From contig DASPVO010000077.1 in NCBI GenBank assembly GCA_035622335.1, forward strand, positions 18,327 through 82,326: a stretch of 64,000 nucleotides of DNA. Direction: 5' to 3'. The notes beneath the pieces are model-generated. The model was given only the letters and a program-made list of their open reading frames with translations. It had not been told where the DNA came from and ran no database searches. Of the stretch, positions 57,510 through 64,000 are shown one piece after another. The position numbers and the translations under genes were made by a program. The DNA is from DATJAJ01 sp035622335 (GTDB taxonomy: Archaea; Thermoproteota; Nitrososphaeria; Nitrososphaerales; Gagatemarchaeaceae). Numbering within the stretch: the stretch's first letter is position 1; each line of letters begins with the position of its first letter.

Positions 57510-58361
57510 TTGCGTTTGGCTGAGGTTCTTGAAATCCGAGACTTCTCGTTCAAGTACCCAGAATCCGACGCTCCCGCGGTAAGCCACTTCCAACTGAAGG
57601 TCGCAGAGGGAGAGATCGTGATTTTGGCAGGGCCGTCTGGGTGCGGAAAGTCGACCCTGCTGCGAGCCGTCAATGGGCTCATCCCCCACATGTACCTGGG
57701 CGAGTACTCGGGCTCAGTGGTCGTCGGCGGGTCGGAGGTGAGCTCGACGCCGATGAGGGACCTCGCTCAGAAGGTGGGGTACCTGTTTCAGAATCCAGAG
57801 AATCAGATATTCATGTTCTCAGTGGAGCGAGACGTCGCCTTCGGTCTGGAAAACCTTGGCACTCCGAGGAAGGTTATGCGGGAGAGAGTAGACGAAGTGA
57901 TGGAGCAGCTCGGGATCACACACCTCGCTGGAAGAGCACCGCACGAACTCTCCGACGGCCAAAAGCAGAGGGTGGCTCTGGCTGGCGTGCTGGCGATGCG
58001 GCCCAGGCTCGTCATTCTGGACGAACCAACTTCGCTGCTCGATCCGATGACAGCATCCGAGCTCGTCTCCCTGGTCGCGGAGCTTCGAAAGAGCCTAGGT
58101 ACCACGTTCATCGTAGTCGAACACAGGCTCGACCTCTTCGTGAGGGTATCGGACAGGATTGTCGTAATGAAAGAGGGGAAGAAGGTTCGAGAAGGGGTGC
58201 CTTCGGTCGTGCTGAGCGACCCCGACGTCTCGGGTTACGGTCTCTCTGTGCCCCCCGTGACGGCGCTGCAGACGAGACTGCGAGGAGATGGATGGAACCT
58301 ACCAGAGCGGCTCCTGACCCCTGAAGAGCTGGCTGCAGCGGTGGAAGGCAAGCGAGCATGA
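57510..58361 (+). CDS. ecfA1: ECF transporter ATPase, first subunit (EcfA1)
   Basis: 283-residue ABC ATPase. Walker A is ILAGPSGCGKSTLLRAVNGLIP, Q-loop LFQNPENQIF, signature HELSDGQKQRVALAGVLA, Walker B LVILDEPTSLLDP, with the H-loop in VVEHRLDLF. It powers the ECF module. TTG 57510 is the start. It overlaps the second ATPase gene by 4 bp. Confidence 0.95.
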   Translation: MRLAEVLEIRDFSFKYPESDAPAVSHFQLKVAEGEIVILAGPSGCGKSTLLRAVNGLIPHMYLGEYSGSVVVGGSEVSSTPMRDLAQKVGYLFQNPENQIFMFSVERDVAFGLENLGTPRKVMRERVDEVMEQLGITHLAGRAPHELSDGQKQRVALAGVLAMRPRLVILDEPTSLLDPMTASELVSLVAELRKSLGTTFIVVEHRLDLFVRVSDRIVVMKEGKKVREGVPSVVLSDPDVSGYGLSVPPVTALQTRLRGDGWNLPERLLTPEELAAAVEGKRA

Positions 58362-59170
58362 TTGTGTTCGAGGACGTTTCGTTCGTCCACTCCACGGGCG
58401 TCAGGGCGCTTGACCACGTGAACCTGTCCGTCGGCGGCAAGGAGACGGTCGCGGTGGTCGGGGAGAACGGAGCAGGGAAGACGACGCTCGTCAAGCAGGT
58501 CACCGGGCTCTTGAAGCCCACTTCCGGGAGGGTCACGGTCGACGGAGAAGCCACGACCAAGAAGACTACAGCGGAGCTGTCCAGGAAGGTGGGTGTAGCC
58601 TTTCAGAATCCTGACCACCAGCTCTTCTCCGAGAGCGTCGAGGAGGAGGTCGCATTTGGGCTCAGGAACTTCGGATTCGACGCGGAAGCGATCAAGAGGA
58701 GGACAGACTGGGCTCTCGACTTCTTTGGATTGAGTCGGTACAGGGGATCGTCACCGCTGACACTCAGCGGCGGAGAGAAGAAGAGGCTGACGATTGCATG
58801 CGCGCTCTCGTGGGACCCGGAGGTCGTCATCTTGGACGAGCCGACCGTCGGCCAGGACGCGATTCAGAAGGAGAGGCTCTCTGGAATCGTCAGCATGCTC
58901 CAGTCATCGGGAAAGACCGTCATCATCGTCTCCCACGACATTGAGTTCCTTTGGCCACTGCGGCCACGGACGGTGGTGATGTCCAACGGCCGGATCTTGG
59001 CCGACGGTCCCTCATCGAAGGTTCTGCTGGACAAAGAAGTTCTCTCGAAGTCTCGAGTGACCGAACCCCAGCTCGTGAGGATCTACAACGGTCTCGGGAG
59101 TAGGCCCTCGTCCCCCTTCGCCGACGTGCCTGCAGCGAGAAGATGGATCGAGGAGGAGACCCGCAGATGA
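58358..59170 (+). CDS. ecfA2: ECF transporter ATPase, second subunit (EcfA2)
   Basis: 270-residue ABC ATPase. Walker A VVGENGAGKTTLVKQVTGLL, Q-loop AFQNPDHQLFSESVEEEVAFGLRNFG, signature TLSGGEKKRLTIACALS, Walker B VVILDEPTVGQDAI, and H-loop IVSHDIEFLW. Pairs with EcfA1 as a heterodimer. Its stop overlaps the start of ecfT by 28 bp. Confidence 0.95.
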   Translation: MIVFEDVSFVHSTGVRALDHVNLSVGGKETVAVVGENGAGKTTLVKQVTGLLKPTSGRVTVDGEATTKKTTAELSRKVGVAFQNPDHQLFSESVEEEVAFGLRNFGFDAEAIKRRTDWALDFFGLSRYRGSSPLTLSGGEKKRLTIACALSWDPEVVILDEPTVGQDAIQKERLSGIVSMLQSSGKTVIIVSHDIEFLWPLRPRTVVMSNGRILADGPSSKVLLDKEVLSKSRVTEPQLVRIYNGLGSRPSSPFADVPAARRWIEEETRR

Positions 59171-59904
59171 ACTGGATCGCGGGTGGCTTCGTGTTTCGTA
59201 GAACCGACTCGGTGTTTCACAGGCTCGACCCTCGGACCAAGCTCCTGATATCCATCCTCCTCTTCTGCGTCGCTCTAATCGTCAGGACCTTCTTGGAGCT
59301 GGGGCTTCTTGGGGCCTTCATGCTCTCGCTGAGCGGCGTTGCGAACATATTGAGGAGGGTGGCTCGTACGGCCGCTCTTTCGGCTGTCTTCGCAGTTGTG
59401 ATCTTCATCCTCGACTACCTTGTGATGCGAGACGTGGGGACAGCGCTGTTGTACTCCCTACGTTTCGTGGCGATCGTCATCTCGACCAGCCTATTCTTCA
59501 TCACGACCTCACCCGATGAGCTCGAGCAGGTGATGAAATACTTCCACTTCCCAAGGGACGTGGTCTTCGCCTTCGTCACCGCGGTGCGCTTTGTCCCTGT
59601 GATGATGCTCGATGCTCTTCAGATCATGGACGCGCAGAAGTCCAGGGGGCTCGAACTCCAGAAGGGAAACATGGTCATCAGGGTTCGGAACCTAGTGCCC
59701 GTGCTCATACCACTGGTGGTCAACTCGGTCATCAGGAGCGGAGAGCTTGCCGAGGCGATGGAGTCTAGGGCTTACGGCGCAGTCAGCCGGCCGACGTCGC
59801 TCTTTCAGTACAAAGCCCGAAGGGCCGACAAGTTGGTGTCCCTCGCCGCAGTGCTACTCTTCGCATCGACTGTTTACGCTTTTTACTTCGTGCTCCCGAC
59901 GTAG
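59143..59904 (+). CDS. ecfT: ECF transporter transmembrane subunit (EcfT)
   Basis: 253-residue integral membrane protein with about six hydrophobic segments. FHRLDPRTKLLISILLFCVALIV opens it, and SVIRSGELAEAMESRAYGA is the coupling-helix motif (the family's Ala-Arg-Gly word appears as SRAYG). It links the S component to the two ATPases. The start is ATG 59143 (or ATG 59167, 8 residues later). Confidence 0.92.
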   Translation: MDRGGDPQMNWIAGGFVFRRTDSVFHRLDPRTKLLISILLFCVALIVRTFLELGLLGAFMLSLSGVANILRRVARTAALSAVFAVVIFILDYLVMRDVGTALLYSLRFVAIVISTSLFFITTSPDELEQVMKYFHFPRDVVFAFVTAVRFVPVMMLDALQIMDAQKSRGLELQKGNMVIRVRNLVPVLIPLVVNSVIRSGELAEAMESRAYGAVSRPTSLFQYKARRADKLVSLAAVLLFASTVYAFYFVLPT

Positions 59905-59908
59905 AACC

Positions 59909-60595
59909 ATGGTCGTAGCGAGGGTCGTCGTGGATGACCGAGAGAAGGCGAGCGGAGTCCCTGAAGAGCTGACAAAGCTGGGTCTACGGGTGTACTTCAG
60001 CACCCTCTCGGTGGGCGACTATGTGGTGAGCCCCGAGATCGTGGTCGAAAGGAAGACAGTCAGGGACCTTCTCTCTTCGATCTACGACTCGAGGATCTTC
60101 TATCAGGCGGCGAAGGTCGCGGCGACCTACGCGAAGCCCTACCTTCTGGTCGAGGGTGACTCCAAGCAGGTCTCGTCCCTCACAAAGAACATCAGGGCGT
60201 ATTACGGAGCCATAGCCCACGTTTCCATAGCGTACGGCCTCAGGATGTTGTACACCGCAGACCAGTCTGAAACAGCGCTCGCGATATTGGGCCTCATCAA
60301 CCAAGCTCGGGCCCGTCCCGTTTCGAGGCTTCCAGCAGGGCAGCCCCCGAAGTCCAAGAGCGTCTCTCAGCAGCAGCTCTACCTGATAGGCTCGCTCCCG
60401 GGCATAGGCAACAAGCTTGCTGAGAAGCTTCTTCTGAAGTACGGGACGGCGAGGAGCGTGCTCAGTCTTACCCCGGGCCAGCTGTCGATGACGCCCGGCA
60501 TCGGGTGGAAGAGGGCAGAAAGGATAAAGCAGCTGCTCGACTCGAGGTATTCTAGGTTCGAAGGAAAGGAGGACCAAACGAAGCTGGGAGAATGA
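59909..60595 (+). CDS. xpf: XPF/Mus81-family structure-specific nuclease
   Basis: 228 residues: an ERCC4 nuclease domain (VVVDDREKASGVPEELTKLGLRVYFSTLSVGDYVVSPEIVVERKTVRDLLSSIYDSRIFYQAAK, with Asp/Glu and the ERKxxxDLL motif near residue 47) and a C-terminal double helix-hairpin-helix (LIGSLPGIGNKLAEKLLLKYGTARSVLSLTPGQLSMTPGIGWKRAERIKQLL). It cuts branched or flapped DNA. No helicase domain is attached, as in crenarchaeal-type Xpf. ATG 59909 is fixed by the first strand; its stop overlaps the next gene by 4 bp. Confidence 0.95.
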   Translation: MVVARVVVDDREKASGVPEELTKLGLRVYFSTLSVGDYVVSPEIVVERKTVRDLLSSIYDSRIFYQAAKVAATYAKPYLLVEGDSKQVSSLTKNIRAYYGAIAHVSIAYGLRMLYTADQSETALAILGLINQARARPVSRLPAGQPPKSKSVSQQQLYLIGSLPGIGNKLAEKLLLKYGTARSVLSLTPGQLSMTPGIGWKRAERIKQLLDSRYSRFEGKEDQTKLGE

Positions 60596-61227
60596 AGGTC
60601 GCGATAATAGGAGGAACCGGGACGCTGGGCAGCGGGCTCGCCCTTCGGCTAAGCTCGCTGCACTCCGTGTCCATAGGCTCAAGAGACGAAGAGAGAGGGG
60701 TTGCTTCTGCCCACGAACTCTCGTCAGCCTGCGGTAGGACGATTGAAGGCGGACTGAACGAGAAGGTAGCAAGGGAGTGCGATGCGGCTCTGCTTCCGGT
60801 GTCCTACACGGCAGGGATGGAGGTCCTAACTGGGCTCGAGGAGGCATTGAAGGACAAGTTGGTGATCTCGCCTGTGGTCCCCATGGCTCTGGTCGAAGGC
60901 AGATTCTGCTACACGAAGGAGACTGGGTCCGCTGCGGAACAGATAGCCTCGATTCTGAAGGACAGCAGGGTCGCAGCCGCGCTGCACACCGTGCCAGCCC
61001 CTAGATTGCTCAAAGCTGACGTCCCGCTCGACATGGATACGCTCGTTGCCGCCGACTCGCGGCAAACCTTCACCGAGGTTGCCGGCCTCTTGTCAGCCAT
61101 CGAGGGTCTGAGGTTCCTGTACTCCGGGCAACTTTCATCAGCTCGTTCCCTAGAGCAACTGACGCCACTTCTCCTCAACCTCGCAAGGTCCAACGGTCTG
61201 AAGAGCCCCGCTCTGAAGCTAGTCTGA
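60592..61227 (+). CDS. fno: F420:NADP oxidoreductase
   Basis: 211 residues. Rossmann motif KVAIIGGTGTLGSGLALRLSSLHSVSIGSRDEERG (GGTGxxGxG and GSRxxER for NADP and the adenine side), DAALLPVSYTAGMEVL, and LKADVPLDMDTLVAADSRQTFTEVAGLLSAIEGLRFLYSGQLSSARSLEQLTPLLLNLA are the Fno pattern. It moves hydride between F420H2 and NADP+, which ties in with the two PPOX proteins. ATG 60592 overlaps the xpf stop. Confidence 0.92.
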   Translation: MKVAIIGGTGTLGSGLALRLSSLHSVSIGSRDEERGVASAHELSSACGRTIEGGLNEKVARECDAALLPVSYTAGMEVLTGLEEALKDKLVISPVVPMALVEGRFCYTKETGSAAEQIASILKDSRVAAALHTVPAPRLLKADVPLDMDTLVAADSRQTFTEVAGLLSAIEGLRFLYSGQLSSARSLEQLTPLLLNLARSNGLKSPALKLV

Positions 61228-61239
61228 GCCGGCGTTGGG

Positions 61240-61791
61240 TCACTTCTCGAAGAAGCCGAGTCCTGCGTGCCAGCCAGTGTACAGTATGGGTTCGTAGCTC
61301 CTGAACCTCCAGTAGTCGCGAAAGTCTGAAGACGCGAACGCGGCTTCGACCTTACCCACCATCAGAATGTGGTCGCCGAAGCTGGTAGTGGATGTCACGC
61401 TGCATTCGACGGCCGCCTCTGACTCCAGGACGATTGGCACGTCCAGAATTCTTCCCTTCGTGTGCTGGAGCCCTGCGGATTGGAGCTTGTCGGCATTGCC
61501 TCCACGCCCGCTGTGAGCCGCCAAGTACTCGACGCAGCCAGCCAGCCTTCTGTCTACCCAGCAGAGGGAGAACGCCCCGGCCTCCCGAGCTAGCCAGTAT
61601 GTGAAGCTCGTCGGGCTGCACGACACTCCGATGATTGGGGGAGACTCCGAAATCGCGACGTAGGATATCACGGGCATCGCGGAGACTCGGTCCCCGAACT
61701 TGGCGCACATTACGGCGGGCACCCCTGGATAGAAGAGCCGGTGGGTCTTCGAGGCGTCGATGGCCCTCAGGCGATCCTGGTCTTTCTGCAT
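61240..61791 (-). CDS. Flavin reductase-family protein
   Basis: 183 residues of the split-barrel flavin reductase type: HRLFYPGVPAVMCAKFGDRVSAMPVISYVAISESPPIIGVSCSPTSFTYWLAREAGAFSLCWVD, and LESEAAVECSVTSTTSFGDHILMVGKVEAAF. It binds FMN and reduces free flavin or acts as a monooxygenase partner. No partner oxygenase is near. Confidence 0.9.
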   Translation of the reverse strand: MQKDQDRLRAIDASKTHRLFYPGVPAVMCAKFGDRVSAMPVISYVAISESPPIIGVSCSPTSFTYWLAREAGAFSLCWVDRRLAGCVEYLAAHSGRGGNADKLQSAGLQHTKGRILDVPIVLESEAAVECSVTSTTSFGDHILMVGKVEAAFASSDFRDYWRFRSYEPILYTGWHAGLGFFEK

Positions 61792-61797
61792 CGCGCA

Positions 61798-62172
61798 CTA
61801 CTTGATTTCCGCACCGTGGTTCGTAACGATCTGGTTCCTCAGGTCCTGCGCCTGCTGGAGGGTTAAGTCAGGTTCGGTCGAGACCAGGAACATCTTGCTC
61901 CCCACGTAGAAGGTGAGTATGTTGACCTTCTCTCTCTTGATGAAAGTGTACTGAGTGACCCCGAAGAACCTGTCCCATGTCTTGTCAGTGCTCAGCTGTA
62001 TAGTGATGTTGGCGATGAGCCTCAGGTCTTCGCTCTGCGGCTCGAGGGAGGGTATTCCCTTCCTCATCCCTCCCGATATCGTCCTTCCGCTTTCGTCGAG
62101 GACCGCAGCGTACCTCACCCTTCTGTCGAACTTGAAAATCTCGGCGCAGATCTTTTCGTACTGAACCTGCAT
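61798..62172 (-). CDS. DUF6659-like thaumarchaeal protein
   Basis: 124 residues from ATG 62172 (ATG 62175 also possible). The fold suggests a profilin/roadblock-like small protein: VRYAAVLDESGRTISGGMRKGIPSLEPQSEDLRLIANITIQLS ... VTQYTFIKREKVNILTFYVGSKMFLVSTEPDLTLQQAQDLRNQI. Proteins of this type are repeated in Nitrososphaeria genomes, function unknown. A TATA-like CTTATATCG lies 27-35 bp upstream, supporting a near-leaderless mRNA. Confidence 0.75.
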   Translation of the reverse strand: MQVQYEKICAEIFKFDRRVRYAAVLDESGRTISGGMRKGIPSLEPQSEDLRLIANITIQLSTDKTWDRFFGVTQYTFIKREKVNILTFYVGSKMFLVSTEPDLTLQQAQDLRNQIVTNHGAEIK

Positions 62173-62346
62173 CAATCGCGGTCCTTTGGTCGAAGCTTCG
62201 ATATAAGCAGTATCAAAATTGTCGCCAATGTTCGGCAGACCCAGCCGGCACCGGCACCAGGTGGTCGATAGAAGATGATTTTTTTGTTGACGCCCTTTGA
62301 CTCATCCTTAGAAGTGCCCCTCCGGGGTTGATAGGCTCGAATAACA

Positions 62347-62790
62347 TTGGTCGTTGAACAAGTCGCGACTATCTTGCTTGGAGCTGCAGTAGGCGTCGCG
62401 GTCGTGATATACGCCGCGGGCCGGTCAGCCGCCGAACGACAGAGACGAGCCATGTACTCTTCCAAGACGGCGCTCGTTCCAACCACAGCGCGCAACTCGA
62501 CTCCCTACGCTCCTCCTGCACAGCAAGCGTCGGCGAAGGCCGAAGAGGCAAGAGCACCCCCATCCTTCACTCCCGCAGCACCCACCACCCAAGCGATCTA
62601 TGAGATGGTGCAACCCCAGACTACAACTCCATCAGTGTCCAGCGCGCCTTCATCCTCCTCGGTGGTATCATTCGGATCCACCGCTGCACCCCACAGACCA
62701 GCGAGGACAACGCGAAGGAGAACCTCTGGTGCGAAGGGAACCAGCAAGCCCCGGACAAGCGACAACACCACTAAGCAAGAAGTGAGCTAG
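62347..62790 (+). CDS. Membrane-anchored Ser/Thr/Pro-rich protein
   Basis: 147 residues from TTG 62347. VVEQVATILLGAAVGVAVVIYAAGRSA is an N-terminal membrane helix followed by RQRR; the rest is a low-complexity Ala/Ser/Thr/Pro chain ending in basic RRRTSGAKGTSK. The positive charges after the helix suggest that the tail is in the cytoplasm. No family recognised. The 170-bp gap upstream holds the promoter of the divergent gene, a run of seven T near 62280, and a short CCCCTCCGGGG hairpin at about 62318-62328. Confidence 0.5.
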   Translation: MVVEQVATILLGAAVGVAVVIYAAGRSAAERQRRAMYSSKTALVPTTARNSTPYAPPAQQASAKAEEARAPPSFTPAAPTTQAIYEMVQPQTTTPSVSSAPSSSSVVSFGSTAAPHRPARTTRRRTSGAKGTSKPRTSDNTTKQEVS

Positions 62791-62835
62791 CGTGGGTTTC
62801 GGTCGGAAAGGCCATAAACCCACCCTCTGCCTATT

Positions 62836-63696
62836 TTGAGGTTGGGAAAGTCCCCTCTTTTCGGGACGCACGTCTCGATAGCCGGTTCTCTCGAGGAGTC
62901 GTTCGACAGGGCCGCTGAGATTGGATGCACGACGTTCCAGATCTTCACCAGAAACCCTCGGGTATGGAAGTTCAAGCCCCTCAGCGACGAGGCAATAGAG
63001 GCGTTCCTCCTCAGGCGCAAGTCCACAGACTTCGAGTTGCTCGTTGACCACATGCCCTACCTTCCGAACTTGGCCGCGTCAGCCAAGGCTATACTGCTCC
63101 CGAGCAGGGAGACCTTGAAGGCGGAACTCGCTCGCTGCGACACTCTGCGGATCGAATACATGGTCGCGCACATAGGAAGTCATGGCGGAAAGGGGACAAT
63201 GGCGGGCATCCGCAATGCCGCAGGGGCGTGCAGAGCAGCGCTGGAGGGGTCCGATGGGAGAGCGGTTATCGCCCTTGAGAACATGGCTGGCCAAAAGAAC
63301 TGCGTTGGTGCGAGGTTCGAGGAGTTGAGGCAGATTCTCGACCTCGTAGACGACAAGAAGAGGGTTGGTGTCTGCATAGACACGTGCCACCTGTTCGCTG
63401 CGGGGTTCGACATCAGAACACAATCAGGTGTAGAGAGCGCCATGGACCTCTTCACGAGCGTCGTGGGAATGCAGGCGCTCAAGGTCGTGCACCTGAATGA
63501 TTCCAAGGGTCCGCTCGGGGGCAGCTTAGACAGGCACGAACACATCGGTATGGGACAGATAGGGAAGGAGGGCTTCAAGGCATTCTTGCGCTACAAGGAG
63601 ATCAAGGATAGGCCGATGATCCTGGAAAATCCCGTCGACGACGTCAGGGGACAGAAGGAGGATGTCGCGGCCCTGAGGCGCTTGCTCCCAAGGTGA
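62836..63696 (+). CDS. nfo: Endonuclease IV (AP endonuclease)
   Basis: 286 residues, TIM-barrel AP endonuclease. FGTHVSIAGSLEESFDRAAEIGCTTFQIFTRNPRVW, DHMPYLPNLAA (a variant of HxxYxxNLA), EYMVAHIGSHGGKG, VIALENMAGQKNCVG, KRVGVCIDTCHLFAAGFDI, LKVVHLNDSKGPLGGSLDRHEHIGMGQIG, and the closing MILENP are the trinuclear zinc signatures. It cleaves abasic sites. TTG 62836 is the start. Confidence 0.95.
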   Translation: MRLGKSPLFGTHVSIAGSLEESFDRAAEIGCTTFQIFTRNPRVWKFKPLSDEAIEAFLLRRKSTDFELLVDHMPYLPNLAASAKAILLPSRETLKAELARCDTLRIEYMVAHIGSHGGKGTMAGIRNAAGACRAALEGSDGRAVIALENMAGQKNCVGARFEELRQILDLVDDKKRVGVCIDTCHLFAAGFDIRTQSGVESAMDLFTSVVGMQALKVVHLNDSKGPLGGSLDRHEHIGMGQIGKEGFKAFLRYKEIKDRPMILENPVDDVRGQKEDVAALRRLLPR

Positions 63697-63765
63697 CGAG
63701 CTGGCACGAGCGAGCCATTGGCCGAACGAAGTCACAAATACTCCAGATGGTGCAACGGGAGATGC

Positions 63766-63872
63766 GGGCCCGTAGCTTAGATCCAAACGGGAGAGGAATC
63801 AGGTAGAGCATCGGGCTTTTAACCCGAGGGTCGGCGTGAGCCCCTAAACGGGTTCGATTCCCGTCGGGCCCG
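63766..63872 (+). tRNA. trnK: tRNA-Lys(TTT) with two apparent non-canonical introns
   Basis: The acceptor stem GGGCCCG (63766-63772) pairs with CGGGCCC (63865-63871). The anticodon arm is TCGGG CTTTTAA CCCGA with anticodon TTT at 63818-63820, and the T arm is ACGGG TTCGATT CCCGT (63848-63864). Two insertions interrupt a normal cloverleaf: about 18 nt in the D loop (near 63781-63798) and about 15 nt after the variable loop (near 63833-63847). Removing both leaves an ordinary 74-nt tRNA, so they are best read as archaeal bulge-helix-bulge introns; exact splice sites are ambiguous by a few bases. CCA is not encoded. Confidence 0.85.
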
Positions 63873-64000
63873 CTGAAATAACTCAGAATGGACCCTGTTG
63901 GATTATCGTAGCTTGAAAAACGCCGTAAACTGGCGATAAGGTTCCATGCCAACCCGATTTGGTCGCAAGAATTGAGCTTACTTGTTTCTTAAATTGGATA
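63873..64000. other. Intergenic region to the window edge
   Basis: No gene is supported in the last 128 bp. A TTTCTTAAATTGG stretch near the end (about 63983-63997) could be a TATA element for a gene beyond the edge. Confidence 0.3.

Noticed and set aside
59984..60847. 287-codon minus-strand frame across xpf and fno
   Set aside because: It spans two clear genes of the opposite strand and has no recognisable domain.
62176..62346. Possible C/D-box or other small RNA (GATGATTTTTTT, CCCCTCCGGGG hairpin)
   Set aside because: No paired C and D boxes with sensible spacing were found; the T run and hairpin are too little to support an RNA gene.

Overview
The window is chromosomal DNA of a GC-rich archaeon. 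The evidence is a group II chaperonin (thermosome), aEF-2, a proteasome alpha - SBDS - Rrp4 - Rrp41 - Rrp42 - L37Ae - prefoldin beta superoperon, an ESCRT-III/CdvB-like protein, HerA/NurA, an XPF-type nuclease, CTP-dependent riboflavin kinases, F420 enzymes, TATA boxes about 25 bp ahead of leaderless or short-leader starts, frequent TTG/GTG starts, and a tRNA-Lys that seems to carry two non-canonical introns. The gene set (CdvB-like protein, DUF6659-like protein, small Lys-rich proteins, Hsp20 with an ArsR-like regulator) best fits Thermoproteota, class Nitrososphaeria (Thaumarchaeota) or a close relative. That placement is an inference; no rRNA or amo gene is present to settle it. I see no insertion sequence, CRISPR array or prophage.

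Layout. 1-6.8 kb: a truncated EamA permease, a bacterial-looking inositol-phosphate synthase, a CdvB-like protein, a geranylgeranyl-reductase-like flavoprotein, a DUF885-like metallopeptidase, a PPOX/F420 protein and a TetR regulator. 6.8-15.2 kb: thermosome, DinB, pterin dehydratase, small conserved proteins, an AbiEii-like nucleotidyltransferase and a NurA-HerA pair. 15.2-24.6 kb: small membrane and secreted proteins, several small winged-helix regulators, an HtrA protease with a divergent HxlR reading frame, and a tightly overlapped three-gene set (degenerate HerA-like ATPase, RecA-superfamily ATPase with an insertion, membrane protein) facing a regulator operon across a palindromic operator region. 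24.6-40.4 kb: 2-hydroxyacid dehydrogenase, DUF47/PiT phosphate uptake, a 12-repeat NHL surface protein, Hsp20 with ArsR-like regulator, aEF-2, and assorted enzymes and regulators. 40.5-48 kb: Lrp-type RAM protein, KdpABC potassium ATPase, PPK2 and arginase. 48-55 kb: small proteins, a JAMM peptidase, an amidotransferase, then the proteasome/exosome/ribosome superoperon and a DHH phosphoesterase. 55-60 kb: an IDI-like Nudix protein, two riboflavin kinases (one is the RbkR regulator) and a full ECF transporter. 60-64 kb: XPF nuclease, F420:NADP oxidoreductase, flavin reductase, endonuclease IV and tRNA-Lys.

How the parts fit. The 55.7-59.9 kb block reads as a flavin uptake and phosphorylation module with its own regulator and a palindromic operator. 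F420/flavin chemistry recurs (two PPOX proteins, Fno, flavin reductase). Protein quality control is well represented (thermosome, Hsp20, HtrA, proteasome alpha, JAMM peptidase, prefoldin). DNA repair is represented by HerA-NurA, XPF, Nfo and a stand-alone LigD phosphoesterase. The best candidate for an undescribed system is the 20.1-23.8 kb block: two paired ATPase-fold proteins and a membrane protein in an overlapping operon, with a divergent winged-helix/membrane-protein operon and three copies of the palindrome GACTTGAAGTC.
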